Positions 43,347 to 55,395 of a stretch of 64,000 nt of DNA are shown here, one piece after another. Every line of letters starts with the position of its first letter. Positions within the stretch are counted from its first letter, which is position 1. Below the pieces are notes generated by a model. It had not been told where the DNA came from and did not search any database. It was given only the letters and a program-made list of their open reading frames with translations. Source of the DNA: Leptobrachium leishanense (taxonomy: Eukaryota > Chordata > Amphibia > Anura > Megophryidae); the NCBI GenBank assembly GCA_009667805.1, contig CM019063.1, forward strand, positions 191,824,661-191,888,660, in the 5' to 3' direction. A program made the position numbers and the translations under genes.

Positions 43347-44010
43347 GATGGTACCCCTGGTGATTGCCAGGGTTTCCTTGATTCAGGTTGGGATTCATTT
43401 TGACCTTAATCCGGGTATGTGTCCGTCTGATAAATCCAAGGTGGGGTTTCTTATTAATCATCTCTCGGATAAATCTTGGAATGGGCTACACCGCTATGGG
43501 AGAATAAGAAACCTATTTTGTATGATTATGAGTTGTTTGTGTCAGAACTGCAGCATACGTTCAATCCTACTCGTAGATCTCAGACGGCTGGTAGGGCACT
43601 CTTCCGAATCAGACAAGGTAATAGGAAAGTGTCCGATTATTCTATTGAATTCAAGACGCTTGCGTCCAAGGTTAATTGGACCAACGAGGCTCTAGTATTG
43701 GCCTTCACGGAGGGTTTGTCTAACTCAATTATGCATGAATTAGCGCCAATGAAATTGCCTGATGTACTAGAGGAGTTAATTGACTTTTGTATCACCCTGG
43801 ATGACCAGATCCGCAATAGAAGGGGTCCCAGAGAAAGAGTACGTAGGGTATTGCCACCCATTCCCAACGTTGCTCCACCCATTCCTGTAGGAGAGAGGGA
43901 TTGTGCTTCTACTGTGCTGGCAGGGGGCATTTCCGTAACCAGTGTACCAGGAGACCTAGGAGAGTAAGGATGTCAGGAAACGAGACAGTCTAAGGTCTCC
44001 CAGGAGACAC
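43347..44010 (+). pseudogene. Gypsy-2 Gag, remainder, frameshifted
   Basis: After the L1, Gag resumes (RFDGTPGDC-type), shifts frame, and reads as PILYDYELFVSELQHTFNPT to RIRQGNRKVSDYSIEFKTLA (43510-43660) and IDFCITLDDQIRNRRG. The zinc-knuckle region near 43905-43950 is out of frame with the rest, and a stop follows at about 43967. No functional Gag can be made. Confidence 0.8.
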
Positions 44011-44013
44011 ACC

Positions 44014-47000
44014 TTGGGCTTGATTGATATGTCTCCTATACAAAGAAATAGAACACGCATGGTAGTACCCGTCTCTCTCTCCTGGGAGACCTCCTTGGTC
44101 CACACGCTTGCTTTTCTTGATTCTGGGGCAGCAGGGAATCTCATAGATAATGAGTTTGCTGATACCCACGCTATTCCTTTGGTTGAAAGAGCAACACCCT
44201 TGTATGTAGAGGCTATTGATGGAAGACCTCTGTCCCAACCCAGGGTGACTCACAATACAGCCGTCTTAGGTCTCCCCACAGGAGTTCTTCATTGTGAACA
44301 AATCACTTTCCAGGTTATTGATTCACCCTCGTGTCCGGTAGTCTTGGATTTGGATTGGGAGCAAGGGGAGATCAAGTCTTGGAGTTCTCATTGCTGGGCA
44401 CAGTGTTTGCGACCTGTCACCATAATAGGGAGCCTCAATATGCCTACTGCTTCTCCTCTATCTTCTGAGGTTCCTGAGTGGTACCAAGATCTGAGGGAGG
44501 TATTCGAGAAAAAGAATTGTGATATATTACCTCCTCATAGACCCTATGACTGTACAATCGATTTACTTCCCGGTACCATGCCTCCTAGAGGCCATGTCTA
44601 TCCTCTATCTTTAAAAGAAAACAAAATCATGGAAGAGTACATAAAAGAGAATTTGGCAAAGGGTTTTATAAGGCGTACATCCTCCCCGGCTGGGGCCGGA
44701 TTTTTTTTTGTGTCCAAGAAAGAGGGAGACCTACGACCTTGTATTGACTACCGGGGGTTAAATCGTATTACCATTCGTAATGTGTATCCTATACCGCTCA
44801 TTTATGAATTATTTGATAGATTACAAGGTGCCAAGGTGTACACCAAATTGGATTTTAGGAGTGCCTACAATTTGGTAAGAGTTAAGGAACATCATGAGTG
44901 GAAGACTGCCTTTAATACCCGAAGTGGGCATTACGAATATTTGGTGATGCCCTTTGGGCTCTGTAACGCTCCTGCAGTATTTCAGGACTTCATCAATGAC
45001 GTACTCAGAGACTTTCTGCAGGTTTTTGTCATTGTTTATTTAGATGACATCTTGATTTTTTAATCTGATCGAGAAACTCATTATGAACATGTTCGGTCGG
45101 TACTAAGGAGATTACTAGAAAATGGCTTATATTGCAAACTAGAAAAATTAATGTTTGCTCTTACTCAGGTACATTTCTTGGGATACGTAATTACCCCTGA
45201 GGGATTCCAAATGGACCCATCCAAATTGTCTTCTATTCTGGATTGGCCCTTACCTCAAGGTCTGAAAGCCATCCAGAGATTTTTGGGTTTTGCTAACTAT
45301 TATAGACGTTTCATAAAGAATTTCTCCTCCATGGTTGCCCCTTTAACTGCCATGACTAAGAAAGTTATACAAAATCAGAAATGGTCCCCATGTGCTATTC
45401 ATGCGTTTCAAACCCTTAAAACTGCTTTTACTTCTGCTCCGGTTCTGAGACATCCAAACCCTAAATTACCATTTCAGATATTGGTTGATGTTTCGGAGAT
45501 CGGAATAGGAGCTATTCTATCTCAAAGAGAAGTGTCAGATAAACCGTTACATCCTTGTGGGTTTTTTTCACGCAAAATGTCTTCAGCAGAGATGAGCTAT
45601 GATATAGGGAATCGAGAATTATTAGCGGTTGTATCTGCTTTGTCCGAGTGGAGACATCTACTGGAGGGGTCTTCCATTCCTGTCATGATTATTACAGATC
45701 ATAAAAACACATACATAGGGGATGCTAAAAGGTTGAATGCCAGGCAGGCTAGATGGTCATTGTTCATGTCCAGTTTCAATTATCTCCTTACATATCGACC
45801 TGGTTTAAAGAATATCAAGGCAGATGCCTTGTCCAGACAATTCGACCCTTACGAGAAACACATTCAGGATAACAATCCCATCGTTCCTAAGGAATGTATC
45901 GTGTCCACTACCACCGTCACTGTCTCCTCTCCTCTACTTGAACGTCTCCAGTTAGCTCAGAAATCCGCTCCTGAGAACAGACCTCCCGACACGCTCTTTG
46001 TCCCTGAGAATCAAAGAGAATATGTGATTAGATTGCATCACGAAACCAAACCTTCTGGTCATATGGGAGTATCCAAGACAGTGTCTAGTTTGAAGAGACA
46101 GTTTTGGTGGCCTGCCTTACACCACAATGTAAAAGAATTCGTGTCCGTATGTGAAATATGTGCCAGAAACAAGAGTCAAAGACGTTTACCCAGTAGGGTT
46201 ATTACACCCTTTACCCATTCCAGATAGACCCTGGTCTCATATTTCTATGGACTTCATAGCAGATCTACCTACATCCAAGGTTAATACAACAATCCTCACC
46301 AAGGTAGATAGATTCTCCAGAATGGCTCATTCATGGCTTCATTCCTCTGGCTTCATTCCTCTGCCCAAATTACCCTCTGCCTCAGACCTGGTACCAGTTT
46401 TCATAAAAAACTTTGTGAGGCTTCACGGTATGCCTCTTGAAATAGTCTCTGACAGAGGTACTCGATTTGTCTCCGAGTTTTGGAAGGGTTTTTTAAAAAC
46501 ATGGGTGTCACATTGGCTTTCTCATCCGCCTATCACCCTCAAACAAATGGGGCATCAGAAAGAGCTAATCAAAGCCTAGAACAGTATCTCCGATGTTTTG
46601 TATCTCAGCAGCAGCATTCCTGGTTCGATTATTACCTTGGGCTGAGTATGCTCGCAACAATTGTGATAATGATACTACTGGTCACTCCCCATTCTTTACT
46701 GTCTACGGCTTCCACCCTCGGACAATTCCGTCTCACTTCCTGACCTCCAATCTGCCCGCACTAGAGGATCACTTACGTTCCCTCAGGCAGATTTGGGTAC
46801 AAGTAAAGGATATATCTGAAAGAAATGTCAAAAAACAAAAAGAGAAAGCTGACAAGGGCAGACGCATGTCACCGATTTATAAGGCTGGGAACCAGGTTTG
46901 GTTGTCCACCCGCCATATTAAGTTACAGGTACCCACTATGAAGTTAGCCCCGCGCTTCGTAGGTCCTTACAGGGTCTTACGTCGTGTTAATCCTGTATCT

Positions 47001-47338
47001 TATGAATTGGCCTTACCACGTTCTCTCCACATCCATATCGTGTTTCACGTAAGTTTATTGAAACCATTGACGTGTAATCGTTTCACACGCTCGGTCGCTC
47101 CTCCTCCACCTATTGAGATTGAGGGTGAGGAGGAGTACGAAATCAATTCTGTCCTTGATTCTAGGCTGTGTAGGGGATCCCTTCAGTACTTGGTTGATTG
47201 GAAGGGTTATGGGCCCCAGGATAGATCAAGGATGCATGCTCGCGACGTACATGCTCCTCGTCTGGTCCGTGCTTTTCATAGGGATCATCCCCGGGCACCC
47301 GGAGGTCGTGCGGAGCTCTCCCGTAGAGAGGGGGGTAC
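44014..47338 (+). pseudogene. Gypsy-2 Pol (protease, RT, RNase H, integrase, chromodomain), broken
   Basis: Protease [13 protein letters not shown] (about 44109), [16 protein letters not shown] and [12 protein letters not shown] at 45061-45063 ends this frame just after the RT active site. The same frame continues with RT thumb and RNase H (TDHKNTYI) and the integrase HHCC finger (46035-46165). Frames shift near 46180, 46490 and 46600. Integrase motifs SMDFIADLP and VSDRGTRFVSEFW and the TNGASERANQ region are still readable. The last frame carries VWLSTRHIKL, FHVSLLKP and a chromodomain (YLVDWKGYGP, about 47190-47220) before the 3' LTR. Chromodomains of such elements steer integration to marked chromatin. 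Confidence 0.92.
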
Positions 47339-47833
47339 TGTTACGTACCGCGCTTTGAATCCTCAGCGCCTGGCAGCATCGTCCTCGCTGCTCGCTGCCT
47401 GGGCGCCGAGTGAAGAAGAAAACCCGGGCGGTCACGTGAGACGCGGAGCCAGGCACCGTGACGCGGACCCGCTGGGTTTAAAACCACAGGCGAAGCAGCA
47501 AAACATTGCCCGATCGTGGTTTAACACCCCTTTGAGCTGCTTTTTGTATAATTCTGATTGTTTACTGGTTGACTGACTCCTGGCTTTGGCTTACGATATT
47601 CTCTGGCGCACTGACCCCTGGCAACGCCTTACGATATTCTCTGGTGCACTGACCCCTGGCAACGGCCTACGATAGTCTCTGTTACTGACTTGGCTCCTAA
47701 GTCTTCTGCTTGCTGTCTCTCATTGTTCAGTATAGGCATATATATATATCTACCGACCACTTATAAGGATCGGAGGGAAAGGAAAGGGTACTGCGAGAGG
47801 GATCATATTCTCCTCCTAGTGGGGATCGCAACA
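47339..47833 (+). repeat. Gypsy-2 3' LTR (495 bp)
   Basis: Same borders and sequence as the 5' LTR but with about three 38-bp units. The terminal CGCAACA is followed by the CTCTG duplication and then outer-L1 coding sequence. Confidence 0.94.
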
Positions 47834-47838
47834 CTCTG

Positions 47839-48831
47839 CATCTGTGGAAAGCAAGAGATGGCCCTTCTGAGTTTTCCGTGCTACTCCAATGGCCCCCAGA
47901 ACAAACATAGTCATGTCATGGGCTTCACAACTGGTTACAAAACCAACTTGGTCTGAGTTTGCCAAGGTCAGCATGTGAGGGGTCAGGCGTTTAGTGATAA
48001 TCTTGGGCAGAATTTTAAGATCGGAATTGAGAAGCAAGATAGGGTGGTGGTTGCACGATTCCGCGTCATCTATCCCTGGCTTATGACCAAGTCCAGGCCT
48101 CAGTGAAAGCCCCTTCTGTCAACATGACATGATGATGTTGGACAAAGATGTAATCAAGTCTCGAATGGGCTGTGTGGATGGGTGAGTAGTTAGTGTAATC
48201 CTGTTCATCAGCATGGAAAGCCCTTCAAACGTCAGCCAATCTAAGGCTATCTAGAGATATTCTCATATGGCGGAGGACAGGCGCAAAATTGAAGAGCCCC
48301 CAAGGTGTCAATTCTTGGATCCGGCGCAGCATTAAAGTCACCGGCAACCACCAAGACACCAGATATAAATGTAGCAAGGCATTTAAGGATAGATGATGAG
48401 CAGTTGTGTTGACGCTTGTTAGAGAGGTAAGTGGAAGCAAAAGTATAGGTCGTATCCACAATCTTGCCCTTCAGAAACAGAAACCTACTCTCCGGATCCC
48501 TGAGGACATCCTCCGAAGTCAGAGGAATGTCTTGGTAAAAGAGGATCGCAACTCCCCCCTACTTTTGCCTCCCCGATAATCGCTGAAAAAGCCAAGTGGG
48601 TAACAAAAGTTACATAATGAAGGTGCCGATCCCAATCGGAAATGTGTTTCTTGAACGAAGATTATCGACATTTTCAAAGGGTAAGCTTCCTGAGAAAGCC
48701 AAGCCTGTTTCCCCTCGTGTTATACGTGAGGAGGCGCAGGGACAGTGGAGCAACCCCCCCATTGAAGTCATGACACACACAATAAAGGCAATCCCGCGTC
48801 AGAGACAGAGGAAAGCACAAGAAACACAAGA
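47839..48831 (-). pseudogene. outer L1 ORF2: endonuclease and RT start
   Basis: Minus strand from 48831: pieces of the AP-like endonuclease (GGVAILFYQDIPLT, VVAGDFNAAPDPRIDT near 48350, SRLDYIF), then after a deletion RT motifs LLNSDLKILPKIITKRLTPH and DQVGF (47960-48037). The frame runs into Gypsy-2 at LLLSTDAE, and the same protein continues at 36465. The roughly 1 kb normally between the endonuclease end and RT finger region is missing. Confidence 0.83.
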
Positions 48832-49165
48832 TGAAATGCCCAGATTTTCGGTGATTCAGTTCCACAGGTTTAAACAGGAAAATCCCATAGGATTCAATGT
48901 TAACAAATATTATCGTTTCTATATATTTTTTTATTGACCTCTTATTCTTTTCATTTTAAGTAAAATTTATTTATTTATTTATTTTTTTGAATATCTTTGT
49001 ATTTTTTAGACAAAATTTCTCTTTCCCAATTTTTTTTCAAGGCGTTTGATTAAAATTCTGTAACAGACCTTTTACTATTTTTTGAAGGACCTTTTTTTTA
49101 TTATTTAAACCCATATAAAATGCATTTTTATTGGTTTAAACACCTCTTAGAAGAATGGATTACAA
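48832..49165 (+). mobile_element. family B TIR element, copy F, right part (3' truncated)
   Basis: Continues from 33791 with CGGTGATTCAGTTCCACAGG and AATATTATCGTTTCTATA, matching copy G (55680-55900) to TTTAAACACCTCTTAGAAGAA. The terminal third with the second TIR is absent. From 49166 to 49639 I see no gene or repeat. Confidence 0.78.
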
Positions 49166-49639
49166 GCTACTAAGGTTGCAGGAAATGAGGAAGGTATTGA
49201 CAAGAGAGCTGGAGCACTGTGCCACAAGTATGTGTGTGTGAACATAAGGCTATTTCGGTCCTCTCTGCGGTGCACTGCTTCTCCTGTGGAGAGATAGCAC
49301 TAAGTCTTCACAGGCAGGGGGCACAACCCTTTAATGATATTGGTGGAAGGCAAGGGGCACTACTCTGAGCAACTGCAGCAGCGTTTTTAAAGGAGGACCT
49401 GACAGTGGAAGTAGTACAATATGATACCATCTTTCAAGGGTGGCCTAGGCATTGACTACTTTGACCTAAGGCACTGCACTGTTCCTCATTACGTGGCTTG
49501 CGAGCTGAATGCAGTGGCCGCTCGCGGACCGCAAAGCCGACAGTGTCAACTCGCGGACCCCAGCTAGTGGAGCGTAAGGTAGGAGTCTTCTGATGACCCG
49601 TAGGCACCATCTGAGGGGGCAGGGAGGAGACGAAGCAGA

Positions 49640-49935
49640 GAAAAAAGAAAGAGACAGATGAAAGAAAAAAAGAGGCAGATGAAAGAAAGAGGCACAGAGG
49701 GCAGAGGAAAGAAAGAGGCACAGAGAAAAGAAAGAGGCACAGAGGGCCGAGGAAAGAAAGAGGCACAGAGAAAAGAAAGAGGCACAGAGGGCAGAGGAAA
49801 GAAAGAGGCACAGAGAAAAGAAAGAGGCACAGAGGGCCGAGGAAAGAAAGAGGCACAAAGAAAAGAAAGAGGCACAGAGGAAAGAAAGAGGCACAGAAAT
49901 CAGAAGAAAGAAAGAATGAAAGAAAGAAAGGACAA
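49640..49935. repeat. purine-rich minisatellite (GAAAGAGGCACAGAG)n
   Basis: GGCACAGAG recurs at alternating 26- and 19-bp steps (a 45-bp compound unit), with GAAAGAAAG runs at both ends. One strand is almost pure purine. Long frames on both strands (KERGTEGRGKKEA; SFLCASFFS) reflect the repeat only. Confidence 0.92.
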
Positions 49936-50120
49936 AGAGCAGAGCTTGCAATGAAAGAAGCTGAGCCAGTCAGAAACTGAGAGGGGAAAAAAGCGAAATC
50001 TGGGAAGTCAAAAACTGAGACAAAATTACAGTTAAGGTAATTAATGCATGTTTCTGCTCATTGCCATATTGATTAATTGATTAAGATTATTTTTTCTTAG
50101 TTCCATTTAAAAAGATATAC

Positions 50121-50965
50121 AGGGTTATTCAAAGAGAATCGAAAAGTCACCGCACATTCGGTGGCTTTTCGTTCTCTTCAATTCAGTGCGATTCGGTAAT
50201 CCCATTTCGGCAACCCTGCGGGGTATTCGGCAAGCACCACAGGGCTGTCGAAGGGCAGGGAAAAGCCGCCGCAAACCTGACGAACACTCACCGCAAAACC
50301 CAGCGAATGCATGCTGAAAACCCGCAAAAACATCTGGATTAACCGCGCCGAACACGACAGAGAATCCCGAGTAGGAGCCGATCACAGCTGCCGGAAAAAG
50401 CCGACACCGCAGACGAATGGAGTGGAAAAAAAAAACAGTTTGCTTGAATGTTTGAAAAGTGAAACACTGTTTGCAAAGAAACTACTGAGCGAAAATTTCT
50501 GAAATTTACATATGAGGTCCAGGGAATGATAATACAAAGGGCTGTTACAGAAAAAAGAATAAACGTTTAATAACAAAAAAAAATAGGAACAATGCTTAAA
50601 ATATCCCAAAAAATCTATAAATAAAGAGACTTTTTACTGCAGAATATTATAATCAACGGTTTATTAGATATTGAATTAAAATGGGAATATTTTTAACATT
50701 GAAGCCTATGGGATTCACCTGAATAAATCTGCCGCATGAAGCAACCGAATGGCAGGGCATTTTGGCAACTTTTCACTGCTGGTTTTTGTTCTCTGAATAG
50801 CCGAAGCTATGGGGATTTCACTGCCCTCGAACAGGCAACGAACGGGCACCGTACCAACATTTGGTGAACTGCATGATAGCCGAATGGCCAAGAAAGGTAA
50901 CCGAATACTGATTTTCAGCGTTCGGTTACCTTTCGGCAGCCATTTGGATCTCTTTGAATAACCCT
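50121..50965 (-). mobile_element. family B TIR element, copy H
   Basis: AGGGTTATTCAAAGAGAATC at the left and GGATCTCTTTGAATAACCCT at the right. Internal order is reversed relative to copy A (TGAAACACTGTTTGCAAAG, TTTTTACTGCAGAATATT). Inner palindromes (AAAAGTCACCGCACATTCGG with its partner) lie at both ends. Non-coding, near full length. Confidence 0.82.
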
Positions 50966-51011
50966 GATAGAAGTTTAACAGCTGTGTGTATTATAATCTT
51001 AAAATATACAC

Positions 51012-51909
51012 AGGGTTATTCAAAGAGAATCGAAAGTCACCACACGTTCAGTGACTTTTCATTCTCTTCAATTTGGTGCGATTCAGCAATCCCATTTCGG
51101 CGACCCTGCGGTGTATTCGGCAAGCACCACAGGGCCGTTGCAGTGCAGGGAAAAGCCGCCGAAAACCTGCCGAACACTCATTGCAAAAACCCAGGCGAAT
51201 GCGCACCGAAACCTGCAAAAACATCTGGATTAACCCCGCCGAACATGCCAGAGAAACCTGAGCAGCCGCCGATCACAGCGCAGAGCAGCCGTCAGAAAAA
51301 GCCAACACCGCAGATGAATGGAGTGAAAAAAAAATCAGTACGCCTTAATGTTTGAGAAGTGAAACGCTGTTTGCAAAGAAACTACAGAACGAAAATGTCT
51401 GAAATTTACATATAAGATCCAATGAATGATAATAAAAAGGGCTGTTACAGAAAAAGAGCAAACAATTTAAAAAAAGAAAAGGAATTCGCAAAAAAATACC
51501 GAAAAATGCCTAAAAGATCTTAAAAAATCTATGAATAAAGACTTTTTACTGCAGAATATTATAGTCAACGGTTTATTAGATATTGAATTAAAACGGGAAT
51601 ATTTTTATCATTGAAGCCTATGGGATTCGCCTGAATAAACCTGTCGAATGAAACCACCAAATGGCAGGGCAATTCGGCACCTTTTCACTGCTGGTTTTTG
51701 TTCTCCGAATAGCCGAAGCATTGCTTCTCTATGGGGATTTCACTGCCCTCGAACAGGCACCGAACAGGCACCGTATGTACAGGCAATTCGCCCACATTTG
51801 GCAAACTGCCGGCTCTCTGAATAGCCGAATGGCCAGGAAAGGTAACCGAACGCTGAATTTCAGCGTTCAGTTATCTTTCGGCCCCAATTCAGAGCTCTTT
51901 GAATAACCC
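51012..51909 (-). mobile_element. family B TIR element, copy I
   Basis: Same orientation and structure as copy H, starting only 46 bp after it. Ends AGGGTTATTCAAAGAGAATC and GAGCTCTTTGAATAACCC. The two copies are similar over their whole length, so they are either two neighbouring insertions or a diverged tandem duplication. Confidence 0.82.
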
Positions 51910-53009
51910 GGACAGTATTTCGGGGGGGGGGTGGTATTTCAGTAATGCTGCCCTCCTCTCAACTGATCTCTTGCCGCTGCGGCTCCTGAACAAAAAACAG
52001 TGAGGATCACAAATCTAATATGTGTTCCGGCGACCTGGAAGATAACTGGAACAGAGAAATTTGGGGATGGACTAGGATTGCATTTGAATAATCTTTTAGG
52101 AGTTTGGGTGGGTTGTTGGCGGCATTTACAGATGGCCCTATTTAACAATCGCGGCATTCCGGGCAATCTGGATCTGTCCACTGCCCCTCCCAATCCAGTT
52201 CCCATGTTCATGTACAAAATAAAAAAAACTACTCCAAGGCCATCATAGGCTACCAAAAGTCCAGCTCTTTGCTATTTCCAAATATCTAGTTAAAAAAGTA
52301 TGGGATTAAAAACAAGCAGAACGGACTTCTTATTTTCAGATTCAACGGTTTCCTTATTTTACAGTTCAAAGCTACAGTTACCGTATATATACACAATACT
52401 ATATTCACTGTAATTTTAATACGAATAAAGTTAGTTTAAAAGTTACTTTGGAACGACAGTGTCTCAGGTGAGGTGGAGGCTTTGCAAAAGTCATTAATTG
52501 ATCTGTATTTGCCACACTGTACTGTGTTATCTGTACAGATAATAATGGGAGTCTTGATTGCGCCCTTTTTGCTGGTGTGGGTAAATCAATTTCAGACATC
52601 TTTATACATTTTGTGAAAGCCTGAGCCAAAAATAACACTCATGTTTAGCGTTAAGGATGGTATATTTACACAAAAGAGCGTGCACCTACAGAAAATGCAT
52701 AAAGTATATACAATCTGAATATGTGAGAATTCAGAGATCACATGTGAATTCAAACAGTGAATATGCATCAAAACACATCACTAAATATTTCAACCAAAAT
52801 AGCTAAAATTAAAAAAACCTCAAAGTCCGCTATATTCCCAGCTCATCTCTGTTAAATTAATTCAGCCCAATGTTCATTCATAAAACAAGTACTACAACTA
52901 CACATTTGCAATTACAAACTGTTCCTTGTAGATGACCTTATAAATACTAATTATTTATTTAAATACCTATAAATAAAGGACTGCACAATGGTCCCTGGCA
53001 AAGGCTTAA
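51910..53009. other. no gene recognised
   Basis: Contains a G-run at 51919-51929 and otherwise AT-rich DNA. Positions 52000-52250 are less AT-rich and have a short open frame on each strand, but no recognisable protein or repeat borders. Confidence 0.45.
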
Positions 53010-54540
53010 GGGGTTATTTAAGGACAGCCGAATTGGCCACGGAATTGCACCGAACAGTGAATTTCCACGTACGGTGCAATTTCGTGGCCATTTGGCTACT
53101 CAAAAAGCTGGCAATTTGCCTAATATTGGAGAATTGACAGTGAAATATGGTGACCTTCGGCGACAGTGAAATCCCTGTAGAAAATTAATGGTTAATCTAA
53201 TCAGAGAACGCTGAACAGCACCGAAGTGTCAGTAAGATGCCCTGATTTTCGGTGGTTTCATTCAACAGGTTTAAGGCGAATCCCATAGGTTTCAATGAAA
53301 AAAAAATCCCAGTTTTTCTTAAATATTTATTCAAACATTTATTCTTTTCATTTGCAGCAAAAAGTCTATGGGCTCTATCACATTCTTCACGCAAAAATGC
53401 ACAATAAACGCGTGAATTTTTGCACGAAGCGTTAAATGTTAACGCACGTAAATTAAAGCTGGTATTACAATCCTCGCGCATTATTTCATCTGTCAAAAAA
53501 TAACGCATGTAAAAAAACGCGCAAAAACGCACGCTCATTAACGTTGCGTGCAGAAATCGGTGTTCGGAATGTTTTTTCACGCGATTCAGCCAATCATAAG
53601 AACCTTTTGTCTCACGTTAAGTTTTTGCGCCTGTCAAAGTAATCTGCACATATATAATGCATCAAAAAAAAACCACGCACAACTTCTCAAATTTATTGGT
53701 TGGGTATGTGTAGAATGTGTAACTATACTTTGCTGTATTTTTTGGGGGGCTGGTGTATTTGGTTTCGGCCAGGACGTTCAGATTTGCCGTTTCCACCAGC
53801 TTTTAAAAGACGTTAAAATTATGCACGCAAATGCTGTGCGTTAAAAACTGCGCATAGATTGTAATACCATCCGCGTAACAGCACACAAACGCGTTTGCGC
53901 TCACAATGTTAAGTATAGGACGCACAACGTACATTACGCTCCCGCAGCGTTCGCGCAGGTTCAACTGCGGTAGACATTAACGCGCATTTTTCCCGCAGAC
54001 ATTGTAATACGACATTCAGCGCAAACAGTTTTTCCCTTAATGCGTTAATGCGTTTTTGCGCACGCGTCAATGTTTGAGCGAAGAATGTAATAGAGCCCTA
54101 TATATTTATTTTATTTTTTTGGAATTATTTTAGGCATATTAAGGGATTTTTTTGGGCTAAATTTTTAATTCAGACTTTTTTTTATTCTGTAACAGACTTT
54201 TTTATTATTATTCATAGGACCTCATATATTATTTCCCAGTATTTTCATGCACTTGTTATTTTTATAATGCTTAAAAGTTGCTATTTTTTATTTACTTTAT
54301 TTTTTACCCCTGGCTGCTTGTTGTCAGCTTTTTCCGGCAGCTGGTCAACGGTCTGTTCGGCAGGTCGTCAGCTGCTTGGGGATCGATTTTTGCGGTCTGT
54401 TCGGAGGATCATCGGCTTTTTTCGGAGTGTTTGCAGCTGCTTTTGCTGGTTTTTTCGGATCGATTCGGTGATTATGTGTCGGTTTTTCCGATTGATTTGG
54501 CGGTTTTGCGGTGGTTCGAGGATGCACTCGGAAACTAAAA
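53010..54540 (+). mobile_element. family B TIR element, copy J, split by a Harbinger MITE
   Basis: Starts AGGGGTTATTTAAGGACAGC. The host sequence AAAAAGTCTAT is interrupted at 53369 and resumes at 54099 with TATATTTATTTT, as in copies A and C (AAAAAGTCTCTTTATTTA). The GC-rich part (TTTTTCCGGCAGCTGGTC..) runs to about 54540; the second TIR is not recognisable. Confidence 0.8.
53370..54098. mobile_element. Harbinger-type MITE, copy 5 (TSD TAT)
   Basis: GGGCTCTATCACATTCTTC and GAAGAATGTAATAGAGCCC, flanked by TAT (53367-53369, 54099-54101). 729 bp, uninterrupted, so it is the best reference copy for this subfamily. The block CACAATGTTAAGTATAGGAC is at about 53901. No coding capacity. Confidence 0.93.
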
Positions 54541-54779
54541 CCCCTTTAGTTTCAAGAATCACTTGTAAAATAATAATAGTAGTAATAATGATAACAAAAA
54601 TAAAACTAAATAACAAGTATTCTAAAATAAATACAAACTTTAAAAGATTATTCTAAAGTCATCTTGAGTATATATTGTTTTGTTCAATATTACTGTATAG
54701 ACATACAGTACATATATGATATTTTTAAGAACACATACAATTATTTGTCATTGCTTCAGCTGCGCCCCACCTGAGCTCA

Positions 54780-55335
54780 GACTTGGCATTAAAGAGCAAT
54801 ATTTTTAAGCAGCACTCCATAGGACTCCATGGAGTGTGCGCTTCCTGGCTGCTAGACCTGCGCGATCTTGCTTTTGCCAGATTGTGGAGTGATAGCGGAG
54901 GGTGACTTGGAATTGTTTTTCCCAGTCTCACTCTACTCCTGAGGATAAGAAGCGGCGGATCGGGCCACTGTTCTTGCCGCAGGATGAGAAGTGGGTATTG
55001 GATTAACTGGGGGGGGGGGTTAGGGGGTGCTAAAAGATTTTGCAAAAGCAGAATCATTTAGCACCAGCTTTTAGGTGTGGCTAAAGTGTTGACTTGCGCC
55101 TCCCTACGGTAATTAGACCTAGCACTTTATAATACCTTACTTATCTTAACGCTAATTAAAAATTGGACTCCCGATGTTACGTATAGGACGCACAAAGTAC
55201 AGTAAGCTTGCACAAGCTAGCGCAATTAACCACTGATGCACGAAGTGATTTTTTGACAGGTTTGGCGTTAGGAAGGTAATAACCTAACGATAACGCTTTC
55301 TCACCCGAACGCTACCATTAGTGTTTAATAGGGAA
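54780..55335. mobile_element. diverged Harbinger-type fragment
   Basis: CATAGGACTCCATGGAG, a GAGGATAAG..GCGG core, GATTTTGCAAAAGCAGAATC, TTTAGCACCAGC and GATGTTACGTATAGGACGC occur in the same order as in copies 1 and 3, at lower similarity. The outer TIRs are not preserved. It is the closest match for the fragment at 1188-1310. Confidence 0.65.
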
Positions 55336-55395
55336 TAATGCCCGTAGTAAGGTTCTGGCAATTCCCAGACTAATTCTATAAATGAATAAAACAAA

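Larger units (their letters stand above)
36471..47833 (+). mobile_element. Ty3/gypsy chromodomain LTR retrotransposon (Gypsy-2), with a nested L1
   Basis: TSD CTCTG (36466-36470, 47834-47838). 5' LTR 36471-37126, 3' LTR 47339-47833, both TGTTACG...AACA. Internal gag-pol starts at 37140 and is interrupted within gag by an L1 (37359-43331, with a 15-bp TSD). A purine tract, AGAGAGGGGGGTAC, precedes the 3' LTR. Pol has several stops and shifts, so it is older or faster-decayed than Gypsy-1. It is inserted inside the ORF2 of the outer L1, whose codons resume on each side. Confidence 0.95.
33792..48831 (-). mobile_element. L1 retrotransposon (outer), 5'-truncated, host of two LTR insertions
   Basis: The left edge is a T-run (poly-A of a minus-strand element). 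Target duplication: TGAAATGCCCTGATTTTC (33774-33791) and TGAAATGCCCAGATTTTC (48832-48849), 17 of 18 identical. Own sequence is 33792-36470 and 47839-48831, about 2.9 kb excluding a solo LTR. ORF1 is missing and the endonuclease-RT junction is deleted. It is interrupted by a solo LTR (34677-35394) and by Gypsy-2 (36471-47833). Confidence 0.9.

Noticed and set aside
33529..49165. Endogenous retrovirus with an envelope gene
   Set aside because: Both internal LTR elements have gypsy domain order ending in a chromodomain and no frame between integrase and the 3' LTR that could be an envelope.
49434..49954. Long frames rich in Ser/Phe/Leu or Lys/Glu/Arg
   Set aside because: They are translations of the purine-rich minisatellite; all three frames are open and shift freely with unit length.
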